A stretch of DNA of 64,000 bases from JADJOY01 sp046331705 [NCBI: bacterium] (lineage in GTDB: Bacteria > JADJOY01): contig JAXLQJ010000019.1 of NCBI GenBank assembly GCA_046331705.1, forward strand, positions 1 to 64,000, in the 5' to 3' direction. The position numbers were made by a program, and so were the translations under genes. Under the pieces are notes generated by a model. It was not told the DNA's origin. It made no database searches and worked only from the letters and a program-made list of their open reading frames with translations. This document shows positions 1 through 8,073 of the stretch, one piece after another. How positions within the stretch are numbered: position 1 is the first letter of the stretch; every line of letters begins with the position of its first letter.

Positions 1-133
1 CCTCGCCGGAGCGCGCCTCGTCGACGGTGAAGCCGAACGTGCTGAGCGCGAGCAGCTCGAGCTGGCGAACGGCGGGCTCGTCGTCGACGACCAGGATTCG
101 GGTGTCCGTGGGCTGGAACTCGGTCGTGGTCAT
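1..133 (-). CDS. Response regulator receiver domain, N-terminal part (cut by window edge)
   Basis: The reverse strand from ATG at 133 reads MTTTEFQPTDTRILVVDDEP and runs off the window. The ILVVDDEP string holds the paired acidic residues that bind Mg2+ at the start of a CheY-like receiver domain. The phospho-acceptor Asp and any output domain lie outside, so it may be a stand-alone receiver, a DNA-binding regulator or a hybrid kinase. No clear Shine-Dalgarno is visible upstream of the ATG. Confidence 0.8.
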   Translation of the reverse strand, partial: MTTTEFQPTDTRILVVDDEPAVRQLELLALSTFGFTVDEARSGE

Positions 134-425
134 GGGGTCCCCGAATCTGCGCGTCGCGTGAATGCTCGGGCTCGTCGAGCATCGAAGCAAGGCGGGTGCC
201 GCGCGGGCGCGGGCGCGGCGGCCGAGCGGAGTCGCCCCCGCGCGCTGGATCTGCTCGGGACTTCGGGGTGTTGCGGGCGCGGCGCGTCGGCCATCTCGCC
301 CGATCGAGGTACGCGAACCGCTGGCCGACTGGCGGCGTGCCGTCCCGCAGCGGACAGAGCGCCCTGCCGGGCGGAACGCCCGTCGGATAGAACGGGAGTC
401 CATCCCGCTCGCAGGAGGCGTCACG

Positions 426-1238
426 ATGCTCGATGCGTGGCTCGACGCGTATCGCGATCCGCTCTTCTGGCTCTTTCCCGTCGGTGCGAGCGTCGTGAGC
501 ATGGGTGCCTTCGTGCTGTTCGCGGCACCGCTCACGGCCATCGCATGGTTCGACCCAGCGCCGCTGCGCCGCTACCGCATTCAGCTCCGCAAGGGCTCGC
601 GCCGCGAGATCGTCGGGCCGTCGATCCGGCTGTGGCTGATCAACAACGCCATCCAGCTCGTCCTGGTGGTGGCGCTCTGGCCCGCGATCCGCCGCGCCGG
701 AGTTCACGCGGGTCCGCTGCCGCCCTGGTGGCTGATCGCGGGGCAGGTGCTCTTCTTCATCTACCTCGACGACTTCCTCTTCTATTTCATGCACCGTGCG
801 CTTCACGACGGCTGGCTCTACAAGAAGATCCACTCGATCCACCACCGCATGACCACGCCGTGGGCGGTGACCGCGCACTACATGCACCCGATCGAGTTCC
901 TCGCCACCGCTGGCCTGATGCTGCTCGGTCCGTTGCTGCTCGGCGTCCACGTCGTCACGCTCTGGGCGTGGATCGTGTGGCGGCAATGGGAAGCCGCCGA
1001 GGGCCATTGCGGTTACGAGCTGCCGGGCTCGCCGACCCACCTCGTGCCGCTCAACGACGGCGCCGTCTATCACGACTTCCACCACGCCAAGATCCGCGGC
1101 AATTACGCGGGATTCCTGAGCTGGGTGGACGGCGTCTTCGGCGCTTACTCGCGCGGCTACCTCGAGGACCGCGCGCGCCGTGGCAAGCGCAGGCCGCCGT
1201 TCCTGCGGGGTGAGGCGTCGGGCGCGCGCGCCAGCTGA
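426..1238 (+). CDS. Sterol desaturase / fatty acid hydroxylase family membrane protein
   Basis: 270 aa. Start ATG 426 is chosen because AGGAGG lies at 413-418; the open frame extends upstream but reads as low-complexity Arg/Ala sequence. Hydrophobic segments occur near residues 12-40 and 70-120. The di-iron histidine clusters of the fatty acid hydroxylase superfamily are all present: HRALH (123-127), HSIHH (136-140), HYMHP (151-155) and HDFHH (216-220). Such enzymes use O2 and two irons to hydroxylate or desaturate lipids in the membrane. The substrate (sterol, carotenoid, fatty acid or sphingoid base) cannot be read from sequence. A second, unrelated-looking family member lies at 54939-56039. 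Confidence 0.85.
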   Translation: MLDAWLDAYRDPLFWLFPVGASVVSMGAFVLFAAPLTAIAWFDPAPLRRYRIQLRKGSRREIVGPSIRLWLINNAIQLVLVVALWPAIRRAGVHAGPLPPWWLIAGQVLFFIYLDDFLFYFMHRALHDGWLYKKIHSIHHRMTTPWAVTAHYMHPIEFLATAGLMLLGPLLLGVHVVTLWAWIVWRQWEAAEGHCGYELPGSPTHLVPLNDGAVYHDFHHAKIRGNYAGFLSWVDGVFGAYSRGYLEDRARRGKRRPPFLRGEASGARAS

Positions 1239-1348
1239 CGCCACGGTGCTCCCGAACGGTGGTAGAAGAGCGCCTTCGTTCGCGAACGGGGAGTGACGCG
1301 AGCACGCGGTCTCGCTCCCGCGCGTCGAGGTCGGAAGGGGGATGAGGC

Positions 1349-2461
1349 GTGGCGACCAAGCGAAGCAGCGGCCGATCGACGACGCGCGCGCGGGCGGCAC
1401 GCACGGTGACGAAGGCGGGTGCGTCCGCGCCACGCGGCGGCGGTCGCAGGCGAGCCGCGACGCGCCAGCCGGCTGCCGTTCCCGCGCCGCCGCCGGCGGT
1501 GGAGCCGAGCGGCTGGGATCCCAGCTCGACCGTGGTGGTCGTGAACAGCGCCGCGGCGGGCGGCCGCGTGGGGCGCGAGTGGCGCGACATCGCCCTCGAT
1601 CTCACGCGCTCGCTCGGCGACGTGCACTTCGTGCTGAGCCGGGCGCCCGGCCATTGCATCGAGCTCGCGAGCGAGGCGGTGGAGCAGGGCGCGCGCACGA
1701 TCCTCTCGCTGGGTGGCGATGGCACGCACAACGAAGTCGTGAACGGGATCCTGCGAGCGCAGCACAAGCGCGGCTCGATCCGGCTGGGCGTGCTGCCCGC
1801 GGGGACGGGCGGCGACTTCCGGCGCTTGCTCGAGCACAACGGGTCGGTCGGGGAGGCCGCGCGGGCGATGCCAACGGCGGCGGAGGCGCCCATCGACGCC
1901 GGTCTGATCCGTTTCGTCACCGACGACGGCCAGCCGGCCGAGCGCTACTTCGTGAACATCGCCTCGCTCGGGGTGAGCGGCTTGATCGATCGCGCCGTCA
2001 ACCGATCGAGCAAGCGGCTGGGCGGCAAGCTCACGTTCCTTCTCGCCACGCTGCAGACGCTGCCGAGCTTCAAACCGCCCAAGGTTCGGCTGTGGCTCGA
2101 TGGCGAGGTGGTGGGCGATTTCCGGATCTCGACCATCGCGGTGTGCAACGGTCGCTTCGCCGGCGGCAGCATGAACTTCGCGCCCACCGCGCGCCTCGGC
2201 GACGGTCTCTTCGACGTCACCGTGCTGCGCCACGCGCCGCTGCTGCGATCGGTGCCCGAGACGCCGAAGCTCTACGACGGGACGATCCTGGACTCGGTGC
2301 TCTCGGATTCGTTCCAGGGGCGCACGGTGAAGGTCGAGCCGCTCGACGAGCGCAAGTCGTACGTCGACATCGACGGCGAGGCGCCCGGTGTGGCGCCCGC
2401 GGAGTTCGAGCTGATCCCGCACGCGCTGCGCTTGCTGGGCGCGCGTCGCGACGTGCTGTGA
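1349..2461 (+). CDS. Diacylglycerol kinase-family lipid kinase (YegS/DAGK type)
   Basis: 370 aa from GTG 1349. Residues 1-58 are a low-complexity Arg/Ala/Pro extension; the catalytic domain starts near VVVVNSAAAGGR (62-73). The nucleotide-binding signature GGDGT is at 122-126 and PAGTGGDF at 150-157, both hallmarks of the DAGK catalytic domain. Family members phosphorylate diacylglycerol, sphingosine/ceramide or undecaprenol at the inner membrane. Which lipid is used here is not visible. It follows the desaturase-like gene by 110 bp on the same strand and precedes the transporter gene by 13 bp. The basic leader may be an artefact of start choice, with the true start lying downstream. Confidence 0.85.
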   Translation: MATKRSSGRSTTRARAARTVTKAGASAPRGGGRRRAATRQPAAVPAPPPAVEPSGWDPSSTVVVVNSAAAGGRVGREWRDIALDLTRSLGDVHFVLSRAPGHCIELASEAVEQGARTILSLGGDGTHNEVVNGILRAQHKRGSIRLGVLPAGTGGDFRRLLEHNGSVGEAARAMPTAAEAPIDAGLIRFVTDDGQPAERYFVNIASLGVSGLIDRAVNRSSKRLGGKLTFLLATLQTLPSFKPPKVRLWLDGEVVGDFRISTIAVCNGRFAGGSMNFAPTARLGDGLFDVTVLRHAPLLRSVPETPKLYDGTILDSVLSDSFQGRTVKVEPLDERKSYVDIDGEAPGVAPAEFELIPHALRLLGARRDVL

Positions 2462-2474
2462 GGCGCGGCGGTCG

Positions 2475-3902
2475 ATGAAGCCGCTGCGCCCGGCGTCGTT
2501 GCCCCCGCGCCCCAACCTGTGGGCCGCGCTCGGGCCCGGCGTCGTGTGGCTGGCGCTCGCGCAGGGCTCGGGAGAGCTGGTGTGGTGGCCGTATTGCATC
2601 GCCAAGTACGGCCTCGGCTTCCTGGCGCTCCTGGCGCCCGCGTGCTTCCTGCAATGGCCGCTCAACGTGGCGATCGGCCGCTACACCGCGTTCACGGGCG
2701 AGTCGATCTGGCAGGGCTTCGTGCGTCTGCACCGCGGTTTCGCGTTCGGTCTGTGGCTGCTGATGGCCGCGTCCTTCCTGTGGTTCGGCGGCTTCGCATC
2801 GGCCGGCGGCGAGGCGATCGCGTCGTTGACCGGGGTGGGCACACCCGTGCTCTGGGGGTTCGTCACCGTCGCGATCTTCTTCCTGGCGCTGATCTTCTCG
2901 AAGGCCGCGTACACGCTGATCGAGCGCTTCATGAGCGTGGTCGCGATCACCACGGTGGTGGGGCTCGCGTGGGCGACGATGCACCCGACGGTGCGTGCGC
3001 GCATCCCGGAGTTCACCCTCGGCGTGCTCGGCTTCGACCACACGCTGGCGCATCCGTGGGATCCCAAGGATGCGACCAAGCTGCTGACCGCGATCACGTT
3101 CGCCGGCCTGGGCGGCTTCTGGACGCTCTTCTACTCGTCGTGGCTGCGCGAGAAAGGCACCGGCATGGCCGCGCGCATGGGGCGCGTCACCAGCCCGGTC
3201 ACGGGGAAGGGCGAGTTCATCGAAGACGCGGGATTCGTGCCTCGCGAGGAGCCGGAGCTCGCGGCCCACGCGCGTGGCTGGGTTCGGTTCCTGTGGCTCG
3301 ACGCGGGCGTGGGAGTGATCGGCAACCTGGCGACGACCTTCGCGACCTGCTTGCTCGCGTACGCGGTGCTGCTGCCGAAGGGCCTGGTGCCCACCGAGCA
3401 GCAGCTGGTGACGTTGCAGGCGGAGTTCTTCGCGGTCTCGTGGGGCGAGACCGGGCGTCGGGTCTTCCTGGTGGTGGCGGCGGCGTTCCTCGCGGATACC
3501 TGGCTCGCGACCGTCGATGCGGTGGCGCACACCCACACCGAGATGTCGCGCGAGTTCATCCCGAAGCTCGCCAAGCGCTGGGACTACCGGACGACGTACT
3601 ACGGCTGGGTGGTGGTGCTCACGATCGTGAGCTGCGTGACGATGGCGGCGAAGAGCCCGCAGGCGCTCATCCTGACGTCCGCGGTGATCGGATTCGTGGG
3701 GACGGTGCTCTATTCGTCGGCGCTGGTGGTGCTGAACTACCGCCTGCTGCCGCGGTTGCTTCCCGCGGAGGTGGCGCCGCGACCCGCGGGCAAGTGGCTG
3801 CTCATCGCCGTGGTGTCCTGCTACGTGGGCCTCGCCGTGGCGTATCTGGTGCAGGTGGCGCCACAGGTCTTGGGCCTCTTCCGTGCCGCGTCCCCCGGGT
3901 GA
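2475..3902 (+). CDS. Nramp-related membrane transporter
   Basis: 475 aa with about 11 hydrophobic segments. The opening GPGVVWLALAQGSGELVWWP resembles TM1 of the Nramp (SLC11) fold, but the metal-coordinating DPGN motif of true Nramp transporters is replaced by a GSGE stretch, as in Nramp-related proteins that may carry other cations or no transition metal. A soluble insertion of about 70 residues (near 230-290, rich in charged residues) interrupts the membrane region. Start ATG 2475 lies 13 bp after the lipid kinase stop, so co-transcription is likely. The last 101 bp overlap the convergent SfsA frame. Transport function is a family inference; the substrate is unknown. Confidence 0.7.
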   Translation: MKPLRPASLPPRPNLWAALGPGVVWLALAQGSGELVWWPYCIAKYGLGFLALLAPACFLQWPLNVAIGRYTAFTGESIWQGFVRLHRGFAFGLWLLMAASFLWFGGFASAGGEAIASLTGVGTPVLWGFVTVAIFFLALIFSKAAYTLIERFMSVVAITTVVGLAWATMHPTVRARIPEFTLGVLGFDHTLAHPWDPKDATKLLTAITFAGLGGFWTLFYSSWLREKGTGMAARMGRVTSPVTGKGEFIEDAGFVPREEPELAAHARGWVRFLWLDAGVGVIGNLATTFATCLLAYAVLLPKGLVPTEQQLVTLQAEFFAVSWGETGRRVFLVVAAAFLADTWLATVDAVAHTHTEMSREFIPKLAKRWDYRTTYYGWVVVLTIVSCVTMAAKSPQALILTSAVIGFVGTVLYSSALVVLNYRLLPRLLPAEVAPRPAGKWLLIAVVSCYVGLAVAYLVQVAPQVLGLFRAASPG

Positions 3903-4647
3903 GCTCGGTCGCGTCGGGAGCGAGGTCGAGCACGGGAATGCGCGGCCCGAGCACGATGCCCGCGAGCGTGAGCGGACACGCGTAGGCCAGCACCTCGACG
4001 CCGGCGGACGCGGCGCCGACCAATCCCACCGCGAAGTCGGGGTCGATGGCGCGGTGCACGCGCATCGCGCGGGCGCGAGCGCTCGGCACCACGAACACCA
4101 CGGCGGCGGGCTCGCCGCCGCGCGCGAGCTCCGCCAGCTCCGCCAGGTGCCTGAGGCCGCGGCTCGTGGGAGCGTCCGGAAAGAGGCCGATCCCGTCGAG
4201 CTCGAGGCCGACGCTCTTCACCTCGATGGTGCAGCGCTCCGCGGCGGCATTGCTCACCTCGAAGTCGAAGCGGCTGGCGCCGCGCTTGGCCTCCGGGCGC
4301 ACCCGGTCGTAGCGCGCGAACGGCGCGAGCGCGCGGGCGCGAAGCGCCGCCTCGACGAGCCGATTGGGAAGTTGCGTGTCGATCGACGCGAGCGCGCCGT
4401 CGCGCCACGCCGCCACCGCCTGGAACTGGGTCTTCCGGGCGGCGCCCGTCGCGCGCGCGAGCACCAGGCCGACGCCCGGCAGCAGCGTCTCGGCGAGGCG
4501 CCCGCGATCGGCGAGATGCGCCTCCACCACGTGGCCGTCGAGCCGCGCGCGCACCAGGAATCGATTGGGTCGATCGATGAACGTCGCCTCGACCAGCTCG
4601 GCGCCGCGTCCCAGCGGCACGCACACGGGTTCGGCTTCGCCGTGCAT
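3802..4647 (-). CDS. sfsA: SfsA family DNA/RNA nuclease-like protein
   Basis: 281 aa from ATG 4647. Typical SfsA features are visible: FIDRPNRFLVRA near the start, an N-terminal OB-like part with HLADRGRLAETLLPG, then a nuclease-like part with FDFEV, IEVKSV (the E-x-K catalytic core), FPDAPTSRGLRHLAEL and AVVFVV. SfsA was named for sugar fermentation stimulation in E. coli and carries a PD-(D/E)XK-like fold. The usual family length is about 235 aa; here some 40 Pro/Arg-rich residues are added at the C-terminus, antisense to the end of the Nramp-like gene, so the real stop may be obscured by a frameshift. The start is 18 bp from the divergent acyltransferase gene. Confidence 0.88.
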   Translation of the reverse strand: MHGEAEPVCVPLGRGAELVEATFIDRPNRFLVRARLDGHVVEAHLADRGRLAETLLPGVGLVLARATGAARKTQFQAVAAWRDGALASIDTQLPNRLVEAALRARALAPFARYDRVRPEAKRGASRFDFEVSNAAAERCTIEVKSVGLELDGIGLFPDAPTSRGLRHLAELAELARGGEPAAVVFVVPSARARAMRVHRAIDPDFAVGLVGAASAGVEVLAYACPLTLAGIVLGPRIPVLDLAPDATELTRGTRHGRGPRPVAPPAPDTPRRGPRSRTPRR

Positions 4648-4665
4648 CGGCCCGTCATGTAGCGT

Positions 4666-5814
4666 GTGTCCGCGATGGAGTCCACGAAGGCCGCGCCCGC
4701 GCGGCTCGCCTCGATCGACGCGCTGCGCGGCTTCGCCGTCGCGGGGATGATCCTCGTCAACGATCCCGGCGATCCCGAGGCCGTGGTGAGCTGGCTCCGG
4801 CATGCGTCCGGGCACGGCATGAGCTTCGCGGACCTGGTGTTTCCGCTCTTTCTCTTCGTGCTGGGAGCCTCGGTCGCGTTGTCGCTTGGTTCGGCGCGTG
4901 CTGCAGGCACGGGCGAACGCCCACGCCCAGACGCGCGGATCTGGCGCCGGATCCTGAAGCGAACGGCGTGGCTGCTCGTGCTCGGCTTCGCGCTCAACGT
5001 CGTGCTGGAGCTGCCGTATCTCGATCTGCGCGGCACCCGGCTGCCGGGGGTGCTGCAGCGCATCGCGCTTTGCTATCTCGCGTCCGCGGCGGCGGCCTTG
5101 CTGCTCGACACCCGCGCCCGGTTCGGGACCGCGCTCGTGCTGCTTTGCGGTTACGGACTCTTGCTTCGGTTCTCCGCGGCGCCCGGCCATCCGATCGGCC
5201 AGCTGGAGGATCCCGCGGGCACGATGCCCGCGTATCTCGATCGTCTGGTCTTCGGCGATCGGCTCTGGAAAGGATCCTGGGACCCCGAGGGGCTCACGAG
5301 CACGCTGCCGGCGGTCGCCAGCGCGCTGTTCGGCTCGGTGGCCATCGAACGGCTGATTCGCGCGAACGACGATCGACGTCGCGTTCGCGAGCTCGCGGCC
5401 GGTGCCACGGTGGCGTTGCTCGCGGGCTCGCTCGTGGGGCGATGGCAGCCCGTCGACAAGAACCTCTGGACCCCCGCTTTCGCGCTGCTCTCGACGGGCA
5501 TGGCGCTCGTGGCGCTGCTGGTCTGCGTGCTCGTGATCGACGTGCGCGGCGAGCGCGCCGCCGTCCGGCCGTTGATCTGGCTCGGCGCGAACCCGCTCGT
5601 CGCGTACCTGGGCTCCGCCGTCCTCGGTCAGGTGCTCGCGATCGTGCCCGCGGCGGATCGCGACCGGTCCGCGCGCGGCTGGCTGATGTGGCACGCCTTC
5701 CACTGGATCCCGACGCACGCGGGCGCGTCGCTCGCCTACGCGATCGCGATGCTGGGGCTCTGGATCGTCCTCGCTCGCGAGCTCTACCGGCGCCGCATCT
5801 TCGTCAAGCTGTGA
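4666..5814 (+). CDS. HGSNAT-like membrane acyltransferase (DUF1624/DUF5009 type)
   Basis: 382 aa from GTG 4666; ATG 4675 is an equally good start. The opening SIDALRGFAVAGMILVNDPG followed by HASGHGMSFADLVFPLFLF matches the heparan-alpha-glucosaminide N-acetyltransferase-like family, which in bacteria acylates sugars of surface polysaccharides with acyl-CoA from the cytoplasm. About 9-10 hydrophobic segments follow. Asn and His of the VNDP and HGMS regions correspond to the conserved active-site area. It is divergent from sfsA with almost no spacer, so both starts share one short promoter region. The acceptor is unknown. Confidence 0.8.
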   Translation: MSAMESTKAAPARLASIDALRGFAVAGMILVNDPGDPEAVVSWLRHASGHGMSFADLVFPLFLFVLGASVALSLGSARAAGTGERPRPDARIWRRILKRTAWLLVLGFALNVVLELPYLDLRGTRLPGVLQRIALCYLASAAAALLLDTRARFGTALVLLCGYGLLLRFSAAPGHPIGQLEDPAGTMPAYLDRLVFGDRLWKGSWDPEGLTSTLPAVASALFGSVAIERLIRANDDRRRVRELAAGATVALLAGSLVGRWQPVDKNLWTPAFALLSTGMALVALLVCVLVIDVRGERAAVRPLIWLGANPLVAYLGSAVLGQVLAIVPAADRDRSARGWLMWHAFHWIPTHAGASLAYAIAMLGLWIVLARELYRRRIFVKL

Positions 5815-5870
5815 TCACCGCGTGACGCGGGGCGGGGCTGCGAGGGGCGCGCTGCCGGCGCTGGCGCGAG

Positions 5871-7076
5871 TCAGATGTCGCCCATCTGGCGGAAGTAATC
5901 GGCGATGGGGCCCAGGATCACGGAGAGCAAGCCCTTCAAGATCACGGCGAAGGCGAGAGCGGTGACGAGGACGACGCCGCCGAGAGCGAGGGCGCGGCAG
6001 CGTCGGACGGCGGACTCGGTGGCTTGATCGGCGAGCCGGATGAGCGTTTCGTCGAGGGTGCCGGTGCGTTCGCCGATGGCGATGGCGCCGAGCGAGACGG
6101 GGTCGAAGAGCGGTAGCGGCTCGATGGCCTCGGCGAGGCTCGAGCCGCGGCGGATTCGCGCCAGCACCTGGGGCGATTGCGCGGTGAGCTCGGCGCTGCC
6201 CGTCGAGCGCAGCGCCAGCGTCAGGGTGCGCGCCACCTCGACGCCGGCGCCCAGCCCCATGGCCAGCGAGGTGAAGAAGCGCGCGCCGTGGATCGCGCGG
6301 TGCGCCGGTCCGAAGAGCGGCAGCCGCATCTTGAGCCGATCCCAGCCGCGATCGAAGCCCAGCGCGACCAGCGCCAAGGGGGCGCCGAGGAACGCGCCGA
6401 AGATGCCGGCCAGCACCAGCAGATTGGTGGCGAGACCGGTGGCGTAGAGTCGCGGCAGCTCGCCCATGCCCGCGCCCTCGCGGATGCCCAGGCTGAGTCC
6501 CAGCAGCGGCCCCGCGAAGGTGAACGCGAGGATCAGGTACGCGGGGTAGATGAGCGACATCACCACCGACCAGCGCAGCTTCTGCATCCGCTCCATGTAG
6601 TCGACGATTCGCGCCAGCACCTTGTCGAGGCTGCCCGCTTGCTCGGCGAAGACCAGCAGCTCCACGTTGGTGTCGTCGAAGGTGGAGGCGTGGCGGCGAA
6701 GCGCGTCGCCGAGGCTGGCGCCGCGCACGATCTCGCGGCTGACGTCCTCGATCGCCGTGCGAAAGGTGGCGGAAGGCGCCCAGCGTGCGAGCTGCGAGAG
6801 CGCGATCGGGATGCTCGCGCCGGATCGCACCAAGCTCAGGAACTGCTGATAGAAGGCGACGCGCTTGCGGTGCTGGACGAGCGCCACCAAGGGCTGGCGC
6901 GACCACGCGCGCCGCAGCTTCTCACCGAGGGCGGGCTCGGGAGTCGGCCGGTGCACGTAGCGCTCGAACGTGGCTTGCGGCGTGCTCGTTCCGGTGGCCT
7001 CGGCGGCGGGCTCGGCGCCGGGATTCGTGACCGTGGCCGGCGTCGTCCGGGGGCGGGCCCGTCCGGTTTCCGTCAT
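5871..7076 (-). CDS. Orphan type II secretion system F (GspF/PilC) family protein
   Basis: 401 aa from ATG 7076. Residues 1-55 are a hydrophilic Thr/Ala/Pro tail; two T2SSF domains follow (about 80-200 and 280-395), each with a hydrophobic helix (one near 195-225, one at the C-terminal end). The FYQQFLSLVRSGASIPIAL block is typical of the cytoplasmic first domain. GspF/PilC is the inner-membrane platform of type II secretion and type IV pili. No ATPase, secretin or pilin gene is adjacent, which is unusual. Its ATG overlaps the stop of the 129-aa membrane protein gene (ATGA), so the two are translationally coupled; it is the last gene of the sulfatase operon. Confidence 0.85.
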   Translation of the reverse strand: MTETGRARPRTTPATVTNPGAEPAAEATGTSTPQATFERYVHRPTPEPALGEKLRRAWSRQPLVALVQHRKRVAFYQQFLSLVRSGASIPIALSQLARWAPSATFRTAIEDVSREIVRGASLGDALRRHASTFDDTNVELLVFAEQAGSLDKVLARIVDYMERMQKLRWSVVMSLIYPAYLILAFTFAGPLLGLSLGIREGAGMGELPRLYATGLATNLLVLAGIFGAFLGAPLALVALGFDRGWDRLKMRLPLFGPAHRAIHGARFFTSLAMGLGAGVEVARTLTLALRSTGSAELTAQSPQVLARIRRGSSLAEAIEPLPLFDPVSLGAIAIGERTGTLDETLIRLADQATESAVRRCRALALGGVVLVTALAFAVILKGLLSVILGPIADYFRQMGDI

Positions 7077-7462
7077 GGTGCGATCTCCCCAGTCGGCTGC
7101 AAGCGGCAATCCTTCCGCACGCGCATCGCGAGCAGCACCTGCACCGCGCCGGTCGCGGCTGCGGTGGCGGTCAGCGCACGAGCGCTCGTCCGCTCACCGT
7201 CCCGCGCTGGAGGATGCCACGTCCAGCCTGTTCCCAGCATCGCGAGCGCCAGGCCGTACGTGCGCGCCAGGCGTGCGCCCGCACGGGGACGAAGCGCGAT
7301 CGCCGCCGCGACGAGCGGCGGCAGGACGTCGAGCAACGCGAGCCAGAGGGCGCGATCGCCCGGGACGCCAGCGAGGCCGAGCCGCTGGTACCAGATCGTT
7401 CCCAGCACCGACGGCATGCACAGCGAGGCGGCCAGCCAGGCCTGCGCCGCGCGCGGGCTCAC
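7073..7462 (-). CDS. Small four-helix membrane protein of unknown function
   Basis: 129 aa from GTG 7462, which overlaps the TGA of the methyltransferase gene (GTGA); its own TGA overlaps the ATG of the GspF-like gene. Hydrophobic stretches lie near residues 6-22, 33-55, 65-80 and 98-118, and the loop after the third carries an HPPARDGER patch. I recognise no family. The double overlap in the operon argues that it is a real, co-translated gene. The start is deduced from the overlap and frame; a later ATG (MPSVLGT) exists but would delete the first helix. Confidence 0.65.
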   Translation of the reverse strand: MSPRAAQAWLAASLCMPSVLGTIWYQRLGLAGVPGDRALWLALLDVLPPLVAAAIALRPRAGARLARTYGLALAMLGTGWTWHPPARDGERTSARALTATAAATGAVQVLLAMRVRKDCRLQPTGEIAP

Positions 7463-8064
7463 GCGGAGGCAGCCGTCCGCACGGCGTGGCCGAAGAAGCC
7501 GAGCCCCAGCACGTCGTCGAGCTGCTCCACGGCGAAGCCGGTGTTCGCGAGCGCCGCGCGGAAGGTGTGCGCGTGGATGTCGAGCCCGCGCGGATGCTCG
7601 AGAAACGCCGAGACCAGGCCGCTCTCGCTGAACCGGCTCGTGAGGTCCTCGAACCAGAACGTGGCGCGCGGCTTGAGCACGCGCGCGAGCTCCGCGAGCG
7701 CCCCGCGCCAGCCGGGCACGTGGTGGAGAATCCCGAACTCGATGGCCGCGTCGAACGACGCGTCCGCGAACGGCAGCCGCTCGGCATCGGCCACGAGCGT
7801 CGCGGCGGCGAGCGACGCGCCGCGGATGCGGCGTTGCGCCAGCGTGGCCATCGCGGGATCGAGATCGAAGCCCACGCGGAAGCCCGCCGGGAAGCGCCGC
7901 TCGAGGATCTCGAGGCCGACGCCCCGTCCGCACCCGATCTCCAGCACGCGCGCCTCGGCGGGCAACGCCGCGCTGCGCAGCAACGTCGCTGCCTCGATCC
8001 AGCGCTGCGACGCCGCCCGCACCGGATTGTTCATCAGGTGGAACTCGAGGCGGTTGAGTCGCAC
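7459..8064 (-). CDS. Class I SAM-dependent methyltransferase
   Basis: 201 aa. Motif I is VLEIGCGRGVGLEI (about 40-53), followed by an acidic end of beta-2 (FDLDP) and VADAERLPFADASFDAAI, the classic Rossmann methyltransferase pattern of the Methyltransf_11 kind. No membrane segment is seen, so it is cytosolic. The substrate cannot be deduced; small members of this group methylate quinones, lipids, amino acids or natural products. It starts 9 bp after the sulfatase stop and overlaps the next gene by 4 bp, placing it second in a four-gene operon with a sulfatase-fold lipoprotein and GspF. Confidence 0.85.
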   Translation of the reverse strand: MRLNRLEFHLMNNPVRAASQRWIEAATLLRSAALPAEARVLEIGCGRGVGLEILERRFPAGFRVGFDLDPAMATLAQRRIRGASLAAATLVADAERLPFADASFDAAIEFGILHHVPGWRGALAELARVLKPRATFWFEDLTSRFSESGLVSAFLEHPRGLDIHAHTFRAALANTGFAVEQLDDVLGLGFFGHAVRTAASA

Positions 8065-8073
8065 GTCGATTCC

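Noticed and set aside
162-425. Upstream extension of the first desaturase-like gene
   Set aside because: Arg/Ala-rich, and a strong ribosome site sits at 413-418 before ATG 426.
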